The notes below the pieces were generated by a model. The model did not search any database and was not told the DNA's origin. It saw only the letters and a list, made by a program, of their open reading frames with translations. 64,000 nucleotides of DNA from Lepus europaeus (taxonomy: Eukaryota > Chordata > Mammalia > Lagomorpha > Leporidae), in assembly GCF_033115175.1 (NCBI RefSeq), contig NC_084847.1:45927905-45991904 (forward strand). Reading direction: 5' to 3'. The position numbers were made by a program, and so were the translations under genes. Shown one piece after another: positions 47,431-64,000 of the stretch (positions are counted from its first letter, which is position 1; each line of letters opens with the position of its first letter).

Positions 47431-48908
47431 ATGTTTATTAATTTTCATTGTAGACATCTTCATGGATTGAAACGACACACGAGTTGATGCTGAAGTTCAG
47501 CTGCTGTGTCATATTCCATTTCTGGGGACTGCTCGGCTTCCTGCTAAACCCAGCTGGGGCTTCTTCCTGGAGAGGAGCAACTGGTGAGCAAACGTGGCTG
47601 CACGTATGTACGCGGCGGCCTTGGGGCCCAAGGGAAAGAGAAGGGAAGGGACACCGTGGTCCCTGGGGCTGGGCGGCCACCCTGACAGTGAAGTTGATTT
47701 TCATCCTGTGACAGGGAGGGTCAAATGGAGTAACCCCAGAGGTTGGGGTGAAAGAAATGTGGGGGCCAGCGAGATAGAGGAAAGTTGGTGCAATGAGGAC
47801 AGGGGGCATATAGGATATTGGGGAATGAGTTCCCCCGAGTTTTGTAGCAGATCAGCGGCCAAAGAACGTGGTAAAAGGGGAAATATTGGGGCATCCAGGC
47901 AATGGGAGGGAGACCTGGAAGAAGTGTGTGCTGTTGCCTGAGAGTACAAAACACAAAAAGTCTGGTTTGGAGAGACATGGAAATAAAAGTTAGGGTTTAG
48001 AATTCATGGCTAAGGATGACAAGATTGCAAGGAATCTGTGCTGGGGGGCTGTTAAGGGTAAATGACATGGAAGAACCTGGGACATGCAAGGCACTTGTGA
48101 GGTGGGAGCTGAAATCAGGTAATTTCTATATGTCATCATCCTATGCTAGTAGGGAAAATGGAAGGATTGCATGGTAGGAGTCAGGTGACTTTCAGCAGAA
48201 TTGTAACATTAAGGAGGTGTTAGGTCAACTTGTAAGAACTAGTGGAGTATCAGAGTGTTAGACCTGGGAGAGGGTCAGGGGAGAAACCTTAGGAAAAGTG
48301 AGGGAAGGAAGATGGGAGGGGGCTGGTAGAGGGAACTTTCAGAAGGGATGGGGAATGGATGCTGAGTTAATCAGGGAATTCAGATAACATCTGCAGAATA
48401 CCGAGAGGTGGAGAAGATGTTATCTGAAAGAAAACTGGGTTAATAGGGGGCTTGGGAACATGGAGACCCTGTCATAGGCTGGGAATGAAGTTTGTGGCTG
48501 TAATCAGTTTGTAGAAGTCAGAATTCGGGCAGAGGACTCTCTCTTGGTAAATGTGTGCTTCTTGGCTTTCTAATGTGTCTGTTATGTGCTTACATTCTTC
48601 TAGTTATTTAAGGTAATGCCTCGAGCATCATGAGGGTCCTTGAAAAAATTTGTGGAAAGAGGGTGTTTGTCGTGATAGGTGGTTTTCATATCCTCCTAGG
48701 CAGCTCTGCGTGAAAGCTCCTGCTTTCATGGTGTTTTTGCTCTTATTATTTTGGGGTCTAGGGATAGCTTGAGTCCTAAAGGATTTAAACAGAAAGAATA
48801 GTTATGAGCTCTTGGAATAGATTCCTACTTTGTTGGAATGCATACTTCAGGATACTTCCTATTCTACGATTTTTTTTTTTTTGCCAACTCAGATATTTCC
48901 AGTTGCTT

Positions 48909-49248
48909 CTTTTTTTATTTTTTGACAGGCAGAGTGGACAGTGAGAGAGAGACAGAGAGAAAGGTCTTCCCTTGCCATTGGTTCACACTCCAATATCCGC
49001 CGCGGCTGACGCCTTGTGGCCGGCGCACTGCGCTGATCCAAACCCAGGAGCCAGGTGCTTCTCCTGGTCTCCCATGGGGTGCAGGGCCCAAGCACTTGGG
49101 CCATCCTCCACTGCACTCCCTGCCACAGCAGAGAGCTGGCCTGGAAGAGGGGCAACTGGGACAGAATCCGGCGCCCCAAACAGGACTAGAACCCGGTGTG
49201 CTGGTGCCGCAGTTGGAGTATTAGCCTATTTTGCCACGGCACTGGCCT
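48909..49248 (-). mobile_element. Young C-repeat SINE present only in block B
   Basis: Full-length, reverse orientation, flanked by a perfect 10-bp direct repeat CCAGTTGCTT (48899-48908 and 49249-49258). Block A has a single CCAGTTGCTT at the same place, so this element inserted after the duplication or is absent from block A by sorting. Confidence 0.95.
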
Positions 49249-49420
49249 CCAGTTGCTTTTAGAGTCCTTAAACTGTGTCTCTGCGTCAGACTGTGACATT
49301 TATTAGGAAAGTGCATTTTTCCTTAAGTGTTACTTAAATGATTTGTCATTCTTTACAGTGCAGTGTTATTTAGGGTATTTTTGAGTAACATGTTCAGAAT
49401 TATATAGCTTACTCTTTTTT

Positions 49421-49729
49421 AGAAATTCATTTTATTTGAAAGAATTACAGAAAGAGCTATAGACAGAGAGAGTTCTTCCATCTGCTGGTTCACTCCCCAT
49501 ATGGCTACAGTGGCTGAGCTGGGCCAATCCGAAGCCAGGAGCTAGGAGCTTCTTCCAGGTTTCCTACATACGTCCTGGGGCCCAAGGACTTGGGCCATCT
49601 TCTACTGCTTTCCCAGGCCATAGCAGAGAGCTGGATCAGAAGAGGAACAGCTGGTATTAGAACCAGTGCAATATGGGATGCCAGTGCTTCAGGCCATGGC
49701 TTTAACCCACTGCTCCACAGTGCCGGCCT
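49421..49729 (-). mobile_element. Older C-type SINE (in block B)
   Basis: Counterpart of 27256-27578, from TTTTATTTGAAAGAATTACAG to CTCCACAGTGCCGGCC. Confidence 0.85.
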
Positions 49730-50165
49730 CTATAGCTTACTCTTACTTTTAGATTATTTCTACAGAAACATTTTCTTATATAATTTTTATAAAATTCCTA
49801 GAATTTTTCACGTACACAATTTTACTAGTGTGCATCTTGTGTCTTTCGTTTTCTCTGTAGTGTGAGTGCTTATTTTTTCTATAAGTTCCCATTAAACATT
49901 GATAGTGTGTCCAGTGGATGTGTGCATATGTTTAAGGGTAATAAATTCTTCAATATAATTTATAGACTGATTTAAGAATAAATCCATATTCCCTTTTCTC
50001 TGCTCTCCTTCCAACACTGTCTCTCCCAGAGTCCCCCTTCCATCCTTCCCTCCTACTTCCTTTCCTGGTTTCCTTCCTTTTTGTTCCTTCTATTTTTAGA
50101 TAACATATTTTAAATTTTTATTACAGTAATAAGGATAATAAGAAGTTTAAGAGGTAAGAACAGGT

Positions 50166-50445
50166 GGGCCAGTGCTGTGGCATCCCACAGGGGAGTCGGT
50201 TCAAGTCCCGTCTACACCTCTCATCCAGCTCCATGCTTATGTGCCTGGGAAAGCAGCAGAAAACGGCCCAAAGTCTTGGTTCTCTGCATCCATGTGGGAG
50301 ACCCAGAAGAAGCTCCTGGCTCCTGGCTCCTGGCTGCTGCTTGGCCCAGCCCAGGTTGTTGTGCTCATCTGGGGGTGAACCAGCAGATGGAAGATCTTTC
50401 TCTCTATCTCTCCCTCCCCATCCACCTCTCTCACTGGTTTCTCTT
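50166..50445 (+). mobile_element. Older C-type SINE (in block B)
   Basis: Counterpart of 28006-28290. It includes a small tandem triplication of TGGCTCC (about 50317-50337) not seen in block A. Confidence 0.8.
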
Positions 50446-50582
50446 CCTTTCATCAATTTCTGCAAGGCATAATTTTAGTCCATGTTATATTCACAGGCTT
50501 ACTTAACCACTAAGCATAGTATTCATCAGGTGAAAGGTAGGGTGGGCAGTATTCCACATGAGCTGTGTAGTGATCTTTTTTC

Positions 50583-50745
50583 AAAAATATATATTTTCTT
50601 AAGTGGCAGAGATCCAGAAATAGGGAAATACAGAGATAGAGGTCTTCCAACTACTGGTTTACTCTTGAAATGGCCACAGGGCCCAGTGCTGGGCCGATCC
50701 AACGCCAGGAGCCAGGAGCTTCTTCCAGGTCTCCCACATGGAGAC
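50583..50745 (-). mobile_element. Truncated C-type SINE, end of block B
   Basis: Counterpart of 28425-28640. The match stops at about 50745 (CTCCCACATGGAGAC), where L1-like sequence begins. This marks the block's right boundary. Confidence 0.75.
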
Positions 50746-50961
50746 TGCATTCAGTAAGAGCGGTAAAAGGGACATCCTTGAGTTGTTACATGTTTGAAAA
50801 ATGCTTTCACATTCTCCCCATCCAGAATGACATTGGCTGTTGGTTTGTCATACATAGCCTTTATGATTTTGATATGTATTCCTTCTGTGTATATTTTGTG
50901 TAGTTTTTAAAATCATTTTTATTCTGTTGATTTCTCTGTATCTAATTAGATGATAATGTGG
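50746..50961 (-). mobile_element. L1 fragment, antisense
   Basis: Contains CTTTCACATTCTCCCCATCCAGAATGACATTGGCTG-type sequence, similar to the L1 ORF2 fragment at about 31625 and 36320. Confidence 0.65.
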
Positions 50962-51297
50962 TTTTTCAAAAGATTTATTACATTTGTTTACAAGAATTTT
51001 ATAGAGAGATAAAGGTAGAGCAAGAGCAAAAGGGAGGGAGGGTGGGAAAGAGGTCTTCTATTTTCTAGTTCCTTCCCCAGGAGACCTCGATGGCCAAACT
51101 GAGCCAATATGAAGTCAGGTTCCATAACCTTCTTCCAGGTCTCCCGTGTGGCTGCAGGGGCCCAACTAATTGAGACATCTTCCACCACTTTCCCAGGCAC
51201 GTTAGGAGGGAACTGGATTGGAAGTGGAGCAGCCTGGATGCTAAATGGCATACATGTGAGATACCGGCCCTGTAACACTGTAACACAGTGCCAGCCC
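50962..51297 (-). mobile_element. Diverged C-type SINE
   Basis: From AAAAGATTTATTACATTTG through GAGACATCTTCCACCACTTTCCC to ACACAGTGCCAGCCC. It interrupts the L1 fragment. Confidence 0.75.
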
Positions 51298-52190
51298 AAA
51301 CAATGTGGTTTTATTCTTCCATTATTTTGGTATAATTTATCATGTATATTAATTTGCAAATATGGAACATCATGGCATTTCTGAGATAAATTCCAATTGA
51401 ATGTTATATGTGAGCTTCAGCTTGTGGTTTTGGTTTTGTTAGGCTCCAGTTTTGTTGAGAACCTTTGCATCTTTTTCATTATGGATACAGGCCATCCGTT
51501 GTCTTTGTATTTCATGTTTTGTTACCTTTTGGGGTCAAAGTAATGCCGGCCTCACAAAAAGTGTTTGTTACAGTTGAATCCTATTCCATCCAGTTCACTA
51601 TCTTGAAATAGTTGGAAAAGTATTGGAGTTGGTTTTTAAATCTTCAAGCTCCTTGGTTACCTTTATCAAAGGTATTTAAATTTTAGTAGCTATTGTGAAT
51701 GCAGTGGATCTTCAAATTTGTTTCTCAGCCCCGATGTTGTGTGTATACAAATTCTGTTGATTTTTGTGTGTTGATTTTATATCCTGCCAGTTTTCCAAAC
51801 TCTATTATGAGTTCTAATAGTCTTGTGGTGGAGCCTCCTGGTTCCCCCGTATATAAAATCATGACATTTTGAAGGTAGGATAGTTTGACTTCCTCCTTCC
51901 CAATTTGTATCCATTTGACTTCTTTTTCTTGCCTAATGGCTCTGTCTAAAACTTCCAGAACTATATTGAATAGCAATAATGAGGGTGCATCCTTGTCTAA
52001 TTCCAGATTGTAGTGTGAATGCTTCCAACTTTTCCCCATTCATAAGATGCTATCAGTCAGTTTGACATAAATAGCCTTGATTGTGTTGAGGAATGTTCTT
52101 TCTGCTGTCAATTTGCCTAAGGTTTTCTTTCTGAAAGGTTTTTGCATTTTTTCCAGCTATTCTCATCTATTGAAATAATAATATGTTTTT
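51298..52190 (-). mobile_element. L1 ORF2 (reverse transcriptase) fragment, antisense
   Basis: The minus strand at 51725-52039 shows [32 protein letters not shown] and [10 protein letters not shown], typical of the L1 reverse transcriptase and thumb. The catalytic YADD/FADD position is altered (VMILY follows a damaged region) and the frame is broken. Confidence 0.85.
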
Positions 52191-52245
52191 TAATATTTAT
52201 TTAATTGAAAGGCAGAGTTATGGAGTGAGGGAGAGAGATTTTCCA
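52190..52245 (-). mobile_element. SINE tail fragment
   Basis: Short remnant (TATTTAATTGAAAGGCAGAGTTATGGAG) of a reversed C-type SINE. Confidence 0.55.
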
Positions 52246-52889
52246 AGAATTTCCAATTCATTGGCAAACAGTACATTGTAGCAATTCCTGATGGTTGTTT
52301 TTATTTAGTGGGTTTCTATTATCACAGTTTGTTTTTTATTTCTGATTTTACTGATTGGGGCCTTATTCCTATTTTTTATTGTTGTTGTTTTGGAGATTTT
52401 TAGCAATTTTGAAAAAATATTTTTTAACAAGATTTTCATATCAGTGATCTGATATGAACAGCAGACTGTTCCCACGGACAAAGTGATGAGCGACTGAGTC
52501 ACCTACAATTGTGACATAAGGAGAGGGGCTAGGAAACGACTGAGAGAAGACAGTGCAGCTGTTCTCCTAAGATACTGTGTTTTATTTAAGATATCCAAAT
52601 TCCATGCAATTCATAAATGCAGTTTAAGTACACAATGATTGTCAACACCCTACCTCCCTGTCCGTGGCACAACACGTCGTGCACTTGGTTGTCTGACTCC
52701 GGGCAGCAGCCCTGGCACCGACCAGGCCAAGGATGCTGGGTGGGTATGTGCCGTTCAGTACCCTGACCACGGGCAGTTTGGCAGAGCAGTGCACCTTGCA
52801 GGAGTGGCTAGGTGTCAGCCCGGAGGTCTAGAGAGCTCCACACTGCCCTGAGCTTCTGGTGGGCTGGATCAGGATCAACGATGCCCTTG
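52246..52889. other. L1-like then unassigned DNA
   Basis: To about 52450 it is AT-rich and L1-like. From 52630 to 52870 it is more GC-rich, with an open frame of 70 codons (52639-52851) that I cannot assign to any family. No gene called. Confidence 0.4.
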
Positions 52890-53462
52890 GAGTGCACTTG
52901 ATCGTAGTGAGACAACAGGTGATGGGTACAAGTACCTGGAGCCCTGCCACCCACATGGGAGACCTGGGTGTAGCTCCTGGCTACAGCCTGTCCTAGTCCT
53001 GGCTGTTGTGACCATCTGTGTAATGAACCAGCAGATGGAAGATCTCTCTTTTTTTAAGTGTTATTTGGATTTTCATTTTTAAAAGATTTTATTTATTTAT
53101 TTGAAAGGTAGTGTCACAGACAGTGAGAGGGAGAGACTGAGAGAAAGGTCTTCCATCTGCTGGTTCACTCCCCAAATGTCTGCAACAGCCAAAGCTGCAC
53201 TGATCCAAAGCCAGGAGCCAGGAGCGTCTTCCGGGTCTCCCACCTGGGTGCAGGGGCCCAAGGACTTGAACCACTTGAACTATCTTCCACTGCTCTCCCG
53301 TGCCATAGCAGAGAGCTGGATTGGAAGAGAAGCACCGGGACTAGAACTGGCGCCCATATGGGAGACCGACACCACAGGCAGAGTATTAATCTGTGCCACT
53401 GTGCCAGCCCCAGATCTCTCTCTCTTTCTGTGTCAATCTGCCTTTCAACTAAATAAATCATT
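52890..53462 (+). mobile_element. C-type SINE split by a second SINE
   Basis: The outer element is at 52890-53048 and 53411-53462 (CATGGGAGACCTGGGTGTAG, then CTGCCTTTCAACTAAATAAAT). The target repeat AGATCTCTCT occurs at both break edges (53039-53048 and 53411). Confidence 0.8.
53082..53410 (-). mobile_element. C-type SINE nested in another SINE
   Basis: From TTTTATTTATTTATTTGAAAGGTAG to CTGTGCCACTGTGCCAGCCCC. Inserted into the opposite-strand element described above. Confidence 0.88.
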
Positions 53463-53477
53463 TTTTTTCTTTTTTCT

Positions 53478-53615
53478 TTTCTTTTTTTTTTTGACAGGCA
53501 GAATGGACAGTGAGAGAGAGAGAGAGACAGAGAGAAAGGTCTTCCTTTTGCCTTTGTTTCACCCTCCAATGGCCGCCGCGGCTGGCGCACTGCGGTCAGC
53601 GCACCACACTGATCT
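53478..53615 (-). mobile_element. Truncated young C-repeat SINE
   Basis: Poly-T, GACAGGCAGAATGGACAGTG, then the CCGCCGCGGCTGGCGCACTG core. It stops abruptly at about 53615 (CACACTGATC), before the head. Confidence 0.85.
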
Positions 53616-53716
53616 ATTTTTTTAAATACCGTATATCCAAATATGGTCACATTCTGAGGTACCAGGTGTTAGGATTTTTAACATACCCATCTTAGTATTT
53701 TTATTTTCCTAAAAAA

Positions 53717-53986
53717 TTTTTTTAATTAATTATTTTATTTGAAAGGCAAATAGAAGAGAGAACTTTCATCTAATGGGTCACTCTCCAAATGCCCACACAG
53801 CTGAGTTGGGCCAGGATGAACTCAGGGGCCAAAAACACAATCATGGTCTCCCATGTAGATGGCCAGAACCCACGTACTTGAACCATCATCTTGTTGGAGG
53901 AAGTGGGACTGGAACAAGGCATTTTGACATGAGATGTAGGTGTCCCAAAAAGGGGCTTAACACCCTGTGCTGTAATACTCCCCCGT

Positions 53987-54016
<30 letters not shown>
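53717..54016 (-). mobile_element. Diverged C-type SINE with adjoining long poly-T
   Basis: SINE from TTATTTTATTTGAAAGGCAAATAG to CACCCTGTGCTGTAATACTCCC. It is followed by a run of about 27 T (53990-54016), possibly the tail of a further lost insertion. Confidence 0.65.
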
Positions 54017-54017
<1 letters not shown>

Positions 54018-54394
54018 GTTCTTGTGGTTATACTGCAACTACCTGTATCCAGGTAATCTATTTTAAAGTAACCTTGATTCTACTTGCAGAAGGAAGGGTA
54101 TTCAGAGGTTCCAGAGATTAAGGTGTGGATACTTTAACTCAGCCTACCGGAATTCATTTATCACATTGTTACCTTGCATTATCATGTCACATCATGTCCT
54201 GGACTCTGTGCTGCTACATTGATTGGTCCGGGTTGTGCCAATTTTATCTTGCTTTGATCACAGAAGCTTCATAGAAAGTTTTACTCTTGGGTAAGACAGT
54301 TATTTCATTTCTCCAAATGGGGTGATCCGTCCCCTTCATCCACACTTTCTTTCAGGTCCTTTATGTCAACTAATACTATAAATTTTTCAATTTT
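54017..54394. other. Unassigned intergenic DNA
   Basis: No coding sequence or repeat family recognised. Confidence 0.4.
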
Positions 54395-54640
54395 ACTTCA
54401 AGATAGAGAGAGAGAGAGAGATTTTTCAAATACCTGCAACATCTGGGGCAGGATCAGGCCAAAACCAGGCGCCAGGAACCCTACCTGGGTCTCCCAAATT
54501 GGGGCAGGGACTCAAGTACTTGAGCCATCATCTATTGCCTCTCAGGGTGTGCATTAGCTAGAAATTGGATCAGAAGCAGTAATGAGACTCTGTATAGACT
54601 GTAGGCATTCCAAGTAGTGGTTAAACTGCTGTGCTACACA
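54395..54640 (-). mobile_element. Diverged C-type SINE
   Basis: GATAGAGAGAGAGAGAGAGA, then CAGGATCAGGCCAAAACCAGG, CTTGAGCCATCATCTATTGCC and GTGCTACACACTTACCC. Strongly diverged. Confidence 0.6.
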
Positions 54641-54707
54641 CTTACCCAACTACCATGATTTTGACAATTGAGAGTGAGGGAGATGTCTGTGCTGCTATTT
54701 TTCTAAA

Positions 54708-54902
54708 TATTACATATACACACATGTACACACACATGTATCCTCACACACATATCCATTCACATACATGCATGTACAGATGTACCTACACATGTATGCA
54801 CAATATATACACGTGCATAATTTATATCTACATTTACATATATATACATACAATATGTACCTATAAATAGATACACACATATATACAAACATACACACAT
54901 AA
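54708..54902. repeat. AC/AT-rich microsatellite-like tract
   Basis: About 190 bp of interrupted ACAC, ACAT and ATAT repeats (ACATATACACACATGTACAC and similar). Imperfect, probably ageing. Confidence 0.8.
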
Positions 54903-56152
54903 AATCCTTGTTATTACTCTCATAAACCTTGAAAGTATTGTCAAGAATATGGATTTGGGGGATTGAGGATTGACAATTCACAGTGTTGCTTGGGAGCATG
55001 AGGAACCATTGTAGATCCCAAACTTCTGGCTGTGAGGCACTAAAATGCACCTTGCAGTAGCCCCTGTGAGACGCAGCTTTCTGGCAATCGACACCTGTAG
55101 GTGTCTGCCCTGTGATGCCAGGTTGGTGGCTCATGTTCGTAAGCAGATTTGTTCTCTATCATGGCCAGTTAGTGCCAGACCCTTTCCTGGCTGAGGTCAA
55201 TAACAGCCTGTTTGCCTCTGAGTCCTGCTGTTCTGAGGGTTGTGAAAGTTTCACTTCAAGTGTTATCCCTTTCCTGTTTGGAGAAGCTCCAATTGGTTGT
55301 TTTTTGACACAGGGACATGAAAACCAAGATGAGAAACCACGGCCTTCATCATCTGTCACGGAATGCTGCTAGTGGCAAACTACAGCAGGAGAAAAGCATT
55401 TTCAGATACCTAGAATACAGTAATGAAAGAGCAGGCCAAAAAAAACATAAAGTAAACCTCATTACTACCTACCAACTAACGAGGGAATCTTATGACATGG
55501 TCTTGAGGGTAGCAGGCAGCTTAAAAAATCCCGTGTATATGGAGGGTGGGAAGTTTAGACTTAGATGACAAAATTTCTTCCAGGTTTAAAGGTGGATTTG
55601 GAAAAGTCATCAGGCAGAGAGTTCTCATCAACCTTTCTCCTAATGTGTGGGCCCTCATGGAGATAGCATGTGCTTTTTATGTTACATTTATTTCACATGC
55701 ACAGGTGCAACCCATGTGGGACACTTGTGCATGGCTAAGTCCCTTGCTCTGAAAGAGCTCATCACAGTCTCACATGGAACACATATTTAAGCAACTATAT
55801 TAAGACCCAAAATTGGATGAATCAAAGCCTTGGAGGGGAATTTCTCTGTGGTATGAGGTTCCAACAATTTGAGTATAGGGTACAGGGGATGCTTCACAGG
55901 TTGGTGCTAAAATATAAAGAATTCTGAAGCGTCATTCTGGACTAAAGGTACACATTAGTAACTTGCATTGAAAAAGCAAAATAAACCAATCCTTAAAATA
56001 ATCCATTATAGCCATGGTGCAGGGAAGATGATCAAGAACTAAATTTTTTAACTACTTCAACTAATGAGATTAACATAGGATAAAGAGAAAATATTACTGG
56101 TTCAGAGGCAAGATGTGATCTAAGATTTTTAGAAGAGAGGAATACTCAAACA
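54903..56152. other. Unassigned single-copy DNA
   Basis: The longest stretch without a recognised repeat outside SBDS. Open frames at 55112-55372 and 55317-55568 have no motif I can name and no clear splice context. I see no gene here. Confidence 0.4.
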
Positions 56153-56435
56153 TTTTTTTAAAAATTATTTATTTGAAAGTCAGAGTTATACAAAGAGAGG
56201 AGAGGCAGAGAGAGAGAGAGAGAGTCAGTCTTCCATCCAATGGTTCACTCCCCAATTGGCTGCAATGGCCAGAGCTGCGCCAATCCGAAGCCAGGAGCCA
56301 GGAGCCAGGAGCCTCTTCCGGGTCTCCCACGCAGGTGCAGGGGCCCAAGGACTTGGGCCATCTTCTACTGCTTTCCCAGGCCACAGCAGAAAGCTGGATA
56401 AGAAGTACAGCAGCTGGAGCCACAGCACTGGCCCC
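56153..56435 (-). mobile_element. C-type SINE
   Basis: AATTATTTATTTGAAAGTCAGAG to CCACAGCACTGGCCCC, with AATCCGAAGCCAGGAGCCAGG, GGACTTGGGCCATC and the core in between. Confidence 0.85.
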
Positions 56436-56674
56436 CTCAGAAACATTTAATGCAATGTTGTATTTCTTGTTATTTTTTCCTACTCAGTGTGGCTACCGAC
56501 CTTTCTAGTAATGGCTCTTTTAACCTCAAACATCACTGCCAGTCCTTAAACTGGAAATAAAGCAAAAATTAGCTAAAATCTTAGATCTTGAGGTTTTGAT
56601 CATCTTTATACAACAAACTCTGTAACTGAAATTAAAGCTGTGAGCATACTCTTGAAAAAAATTACCTAAGAGTA
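56436..56674. other. Unassigned intergenic DNA
   Basis: No gene or repeat recognised. Confidence 0.35.
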
Positions 56675-56972
56675 TTTATACATGTATTTAAAAAGCAGAG
56701 TAACAGCAAAATCTTCTATCTTTGGTTTACTCCTGAAATAGTCACAACTGTGGGGAATGGGCCAGAATGAGGCCGGAAGCCAGAAACTCCATCCTGGTCT
56801 TCCATGCAGGTGGCAGGGGCCCAAGCACTTGAGCCATCACTCACTGCTTCCCAAGCACATTAGCAAGGAGTGAGACAGGAAGCAGATAGCCAAGACTCAA
56901 ACTGGCATTCCTATATGGGATGTGGGTGATCAAAGCAGTAGCTTAACCTGCTGTACCGCAGTGACCACCCCA
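56675..56972 (-). mobile_element. Diverged C-type SINE
   Basis: TATTTATACATGTATTTAAAAAGCAGAG, then GAAGCCAGAAACTCC, GGCCCAAGCACTTGAGCC and GCTGTACCGCAGTGACC. An old copy. Confidence 0.7.
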
Positions 56973-57599
56973 TGAGCATTCTTCTTAAGGATTGCCATCA
57001 AAATAGTAGCCCAATTTCAGTGTCAACAGAAACGTGCTCATTACCATGTTATAAAACAAGAATATTTCTTCTAACACAAGAAAAAATGTTTGTTTCATAA
57101 CTTGCTTTAAAATAAATGGGACAGTTATGAGAACTTAAATTTGCAGGGAATTCTTTGTGCTCATAGAACCAATCAGGTCCTGGTGAAGAACTCTGTTTTC
57201 AGTTAAAATAACAACTGCTGTCCACAAAATTTATATTTGTTTATTTTGAGTAAACTTATAATTTATACATTTATACTCTAGAGTGTATCTCTTTTGATAA
57301 GCAGAGTTTTTAAAAACATGTACCATGTCCATTTAAGTGTTTAAATACTAAAATATTCAATTATATCCCAAATAAGACTTATGATCTATCAGGTGTGTAT
57401 TGGAACAGGTCCTGTTCTACGCACTTACTTAGTTCCCCTAACATCATCCCAATCCAAATGAAAACAAAGGCAGAGAAGAGGAAGGGAGTTCAGACGCTAT
57501 CTAGAAACACAAGCTTAATAAAAATAAGAGTGGTTTTATTAATTACATATAATTTTTGCTACATTAATATGTATTATAAACTTTAAGAATTAGAAATAA
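56973..57599. other. AT-rich DNA downstream of SBDS
   Basis: No gene recognised. TTTATT at 57535-57540 (AATAAA on the minus strand) is one possible alternative SBDS polyadenylation signal. Confidence 0.4.
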
Positions 57600-58212
57600 A
57601 TGACTAGTTATCTTTTAATTTATTTATTACCAAGAGTAAACCCAAGTTATGGCAGCACATTCAATGAAAACTATCTAAATTCTGCAATCATTATATATCT
57701 ATCTTCATATAATCAGGAAGCCACCATCCAGGCTTTATGTTAGGCCACAATACAGTTTGCCCTATACACACATTTTATTACAGAGAAATAAGACATTATA
57801 TAGTTTCTTTTTTTAGCAAATTCTCTGTTATAGGACACATCCCCCCCAAAAAAATCTAACTATAATTTACAAAATTTAACATTTTATCCACAAGTGTTGC
57901 CTCAAGAAACTTTCATTTGGAAAGTTTTAAAGAAATGATACATCACTGCCAGTCTAGCAATAAAATGCTACTCTGGACTTTGTATTTTGGGTTTTTCATT
58001 TTTGCCAAAACCCTGATTTATAATTAAAATTAAATCATTCCCATATTATTATACTTGGATAGGAAAGTCTTTTTATGTATACATTTAACATCAGGATGGA
58101 AAATGTCGAATACTTATAGTTGGAGGAAGTTTTTGGCAGATCATAGAAATAAGACAGTGCTGTTAGAAACAAGAACATTTGTAGTAGTGTTTCATAGCTG
58201 AAGAGACTGATG
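57600..58212 (-). other. Probable SBDS 3' UTR
   Basis: Directly downstream of the SBDS stop codon on the minus strand and free of recognisable transposons. Candidate AATAAA signals on the minus strand correspond to TTTATT at 57774-57779, 57623-57628 and 57619-57624. Which one is used cannot be decided from sequence alone. Confidence 0.5.

Positions 58213-64000
<5,788 letters not shown>

Larger units (their letters stand above)
44283..48125 (+). repeat. Right arm of near-perfect inverted repeat
   Basis: Mirror of the left arm. On its outer side the sequence continues smoothly into block B, so the right arm looks like the original context and the left arm like the copy. Confidence 0.95.
47280..50750 (+). 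repeat. Duplication block B (paralogue of block A)
   Basis: Collinear with 25440-28640. The part up to 48125 is also present, inverted, in the left palindrome arm, so this sequence exists in three copies in the window. Differs from block A by many substitutions, small indels and the SINE insertion at 48909-49248. Confidence 0.85.

Noticed and set aside
35759..52039. Reverse transcriptase genes
   Set aside because: The RT-like frames are short, frameshifted L1 ORF2 remnants; none has a complete catalytic domain.
52639..52851. 70-codon frame in a GC-richer stretch
   Set aside because: No recognised family, weak start context and no splice partners. Left unassigned.
55112..55568. Two overlapping frames in unassigned DNA upstream of the SBDS 3' end
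   Set aside because: No domain or homologue recognised; lengths are within chance expectation.

Overview
This is nuclear DNA from a mammal, and the interspersed repeats point to a lagomorph, most likely a rabbit or another leporid. The window holds about 30 copies of the tRNA-derived C-repeat SINE (head with pol III A/B boxes, tail ending in CTGCCTGTCAAAA) and L1 elements with a matching purine-rich 3' UTR. No bacterial, plasmid or phage feature is present. The only gene I can name with confidence is SBDS, on the minus strand at the right end.

Layout. (1) 1-18546: a satellite built from a 7-bp unit (GGACACA / GGCTACA / GGACATA). It is organised in higher-order units of about 2.8-3.4 kb and repeatedly broken by about 20 islands of 200-250 bp in which the unit runs in the opposite orientation. 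(2) 18547-23660: a different, C-rich minisatellite with a unit of about 37-42 bp. (3) 23661-24990: short GC-rich DNA with promoter-like motifs and a possible splice donor. (4) 24990-39951: SINEs and antisense L1 fragments, including duplication block A (25440-28640) and a decayed copy of a CpG-rich exon-like sequence (31060-31375). (5) 39952-40151: a 200-base assembly gap. (6) 40152-48125: an almost perfect inverted repeat with arms of 3.84 kb and a 288-bp spacer. Each arm carries the same CpG-rich, divergent promoter-like sequence, a young SINE and an L1 ORF2 fragment. (7) 47280-50750: duplication block B, the paralogue of block A, overlapping the right arm. (8) 50750-57500: SINEs, L1 fragments, an AC/AT-rich microsatellite and unassigned DNA. 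(9) about 57600-64000: SBDS exons 5, 4, 3 and 2 (minus strand), with SINEs and nested L1s in the introns. Exon 1 is not in the window.

Almost all longer open frames outside SBDS come from repeats. A 7-bp unit stays open in several frames, the 37-42 bp minisatellite gives Pro/Ser-rich frames, and SINEs and L1s give the rest. I did not find a convincing new multi-gene system. The most interesting structures are the inversion-studded heptamer satellite and the near-perfect palindrome with its duplicated divergent promoter, which may be partly an assembly artefact.
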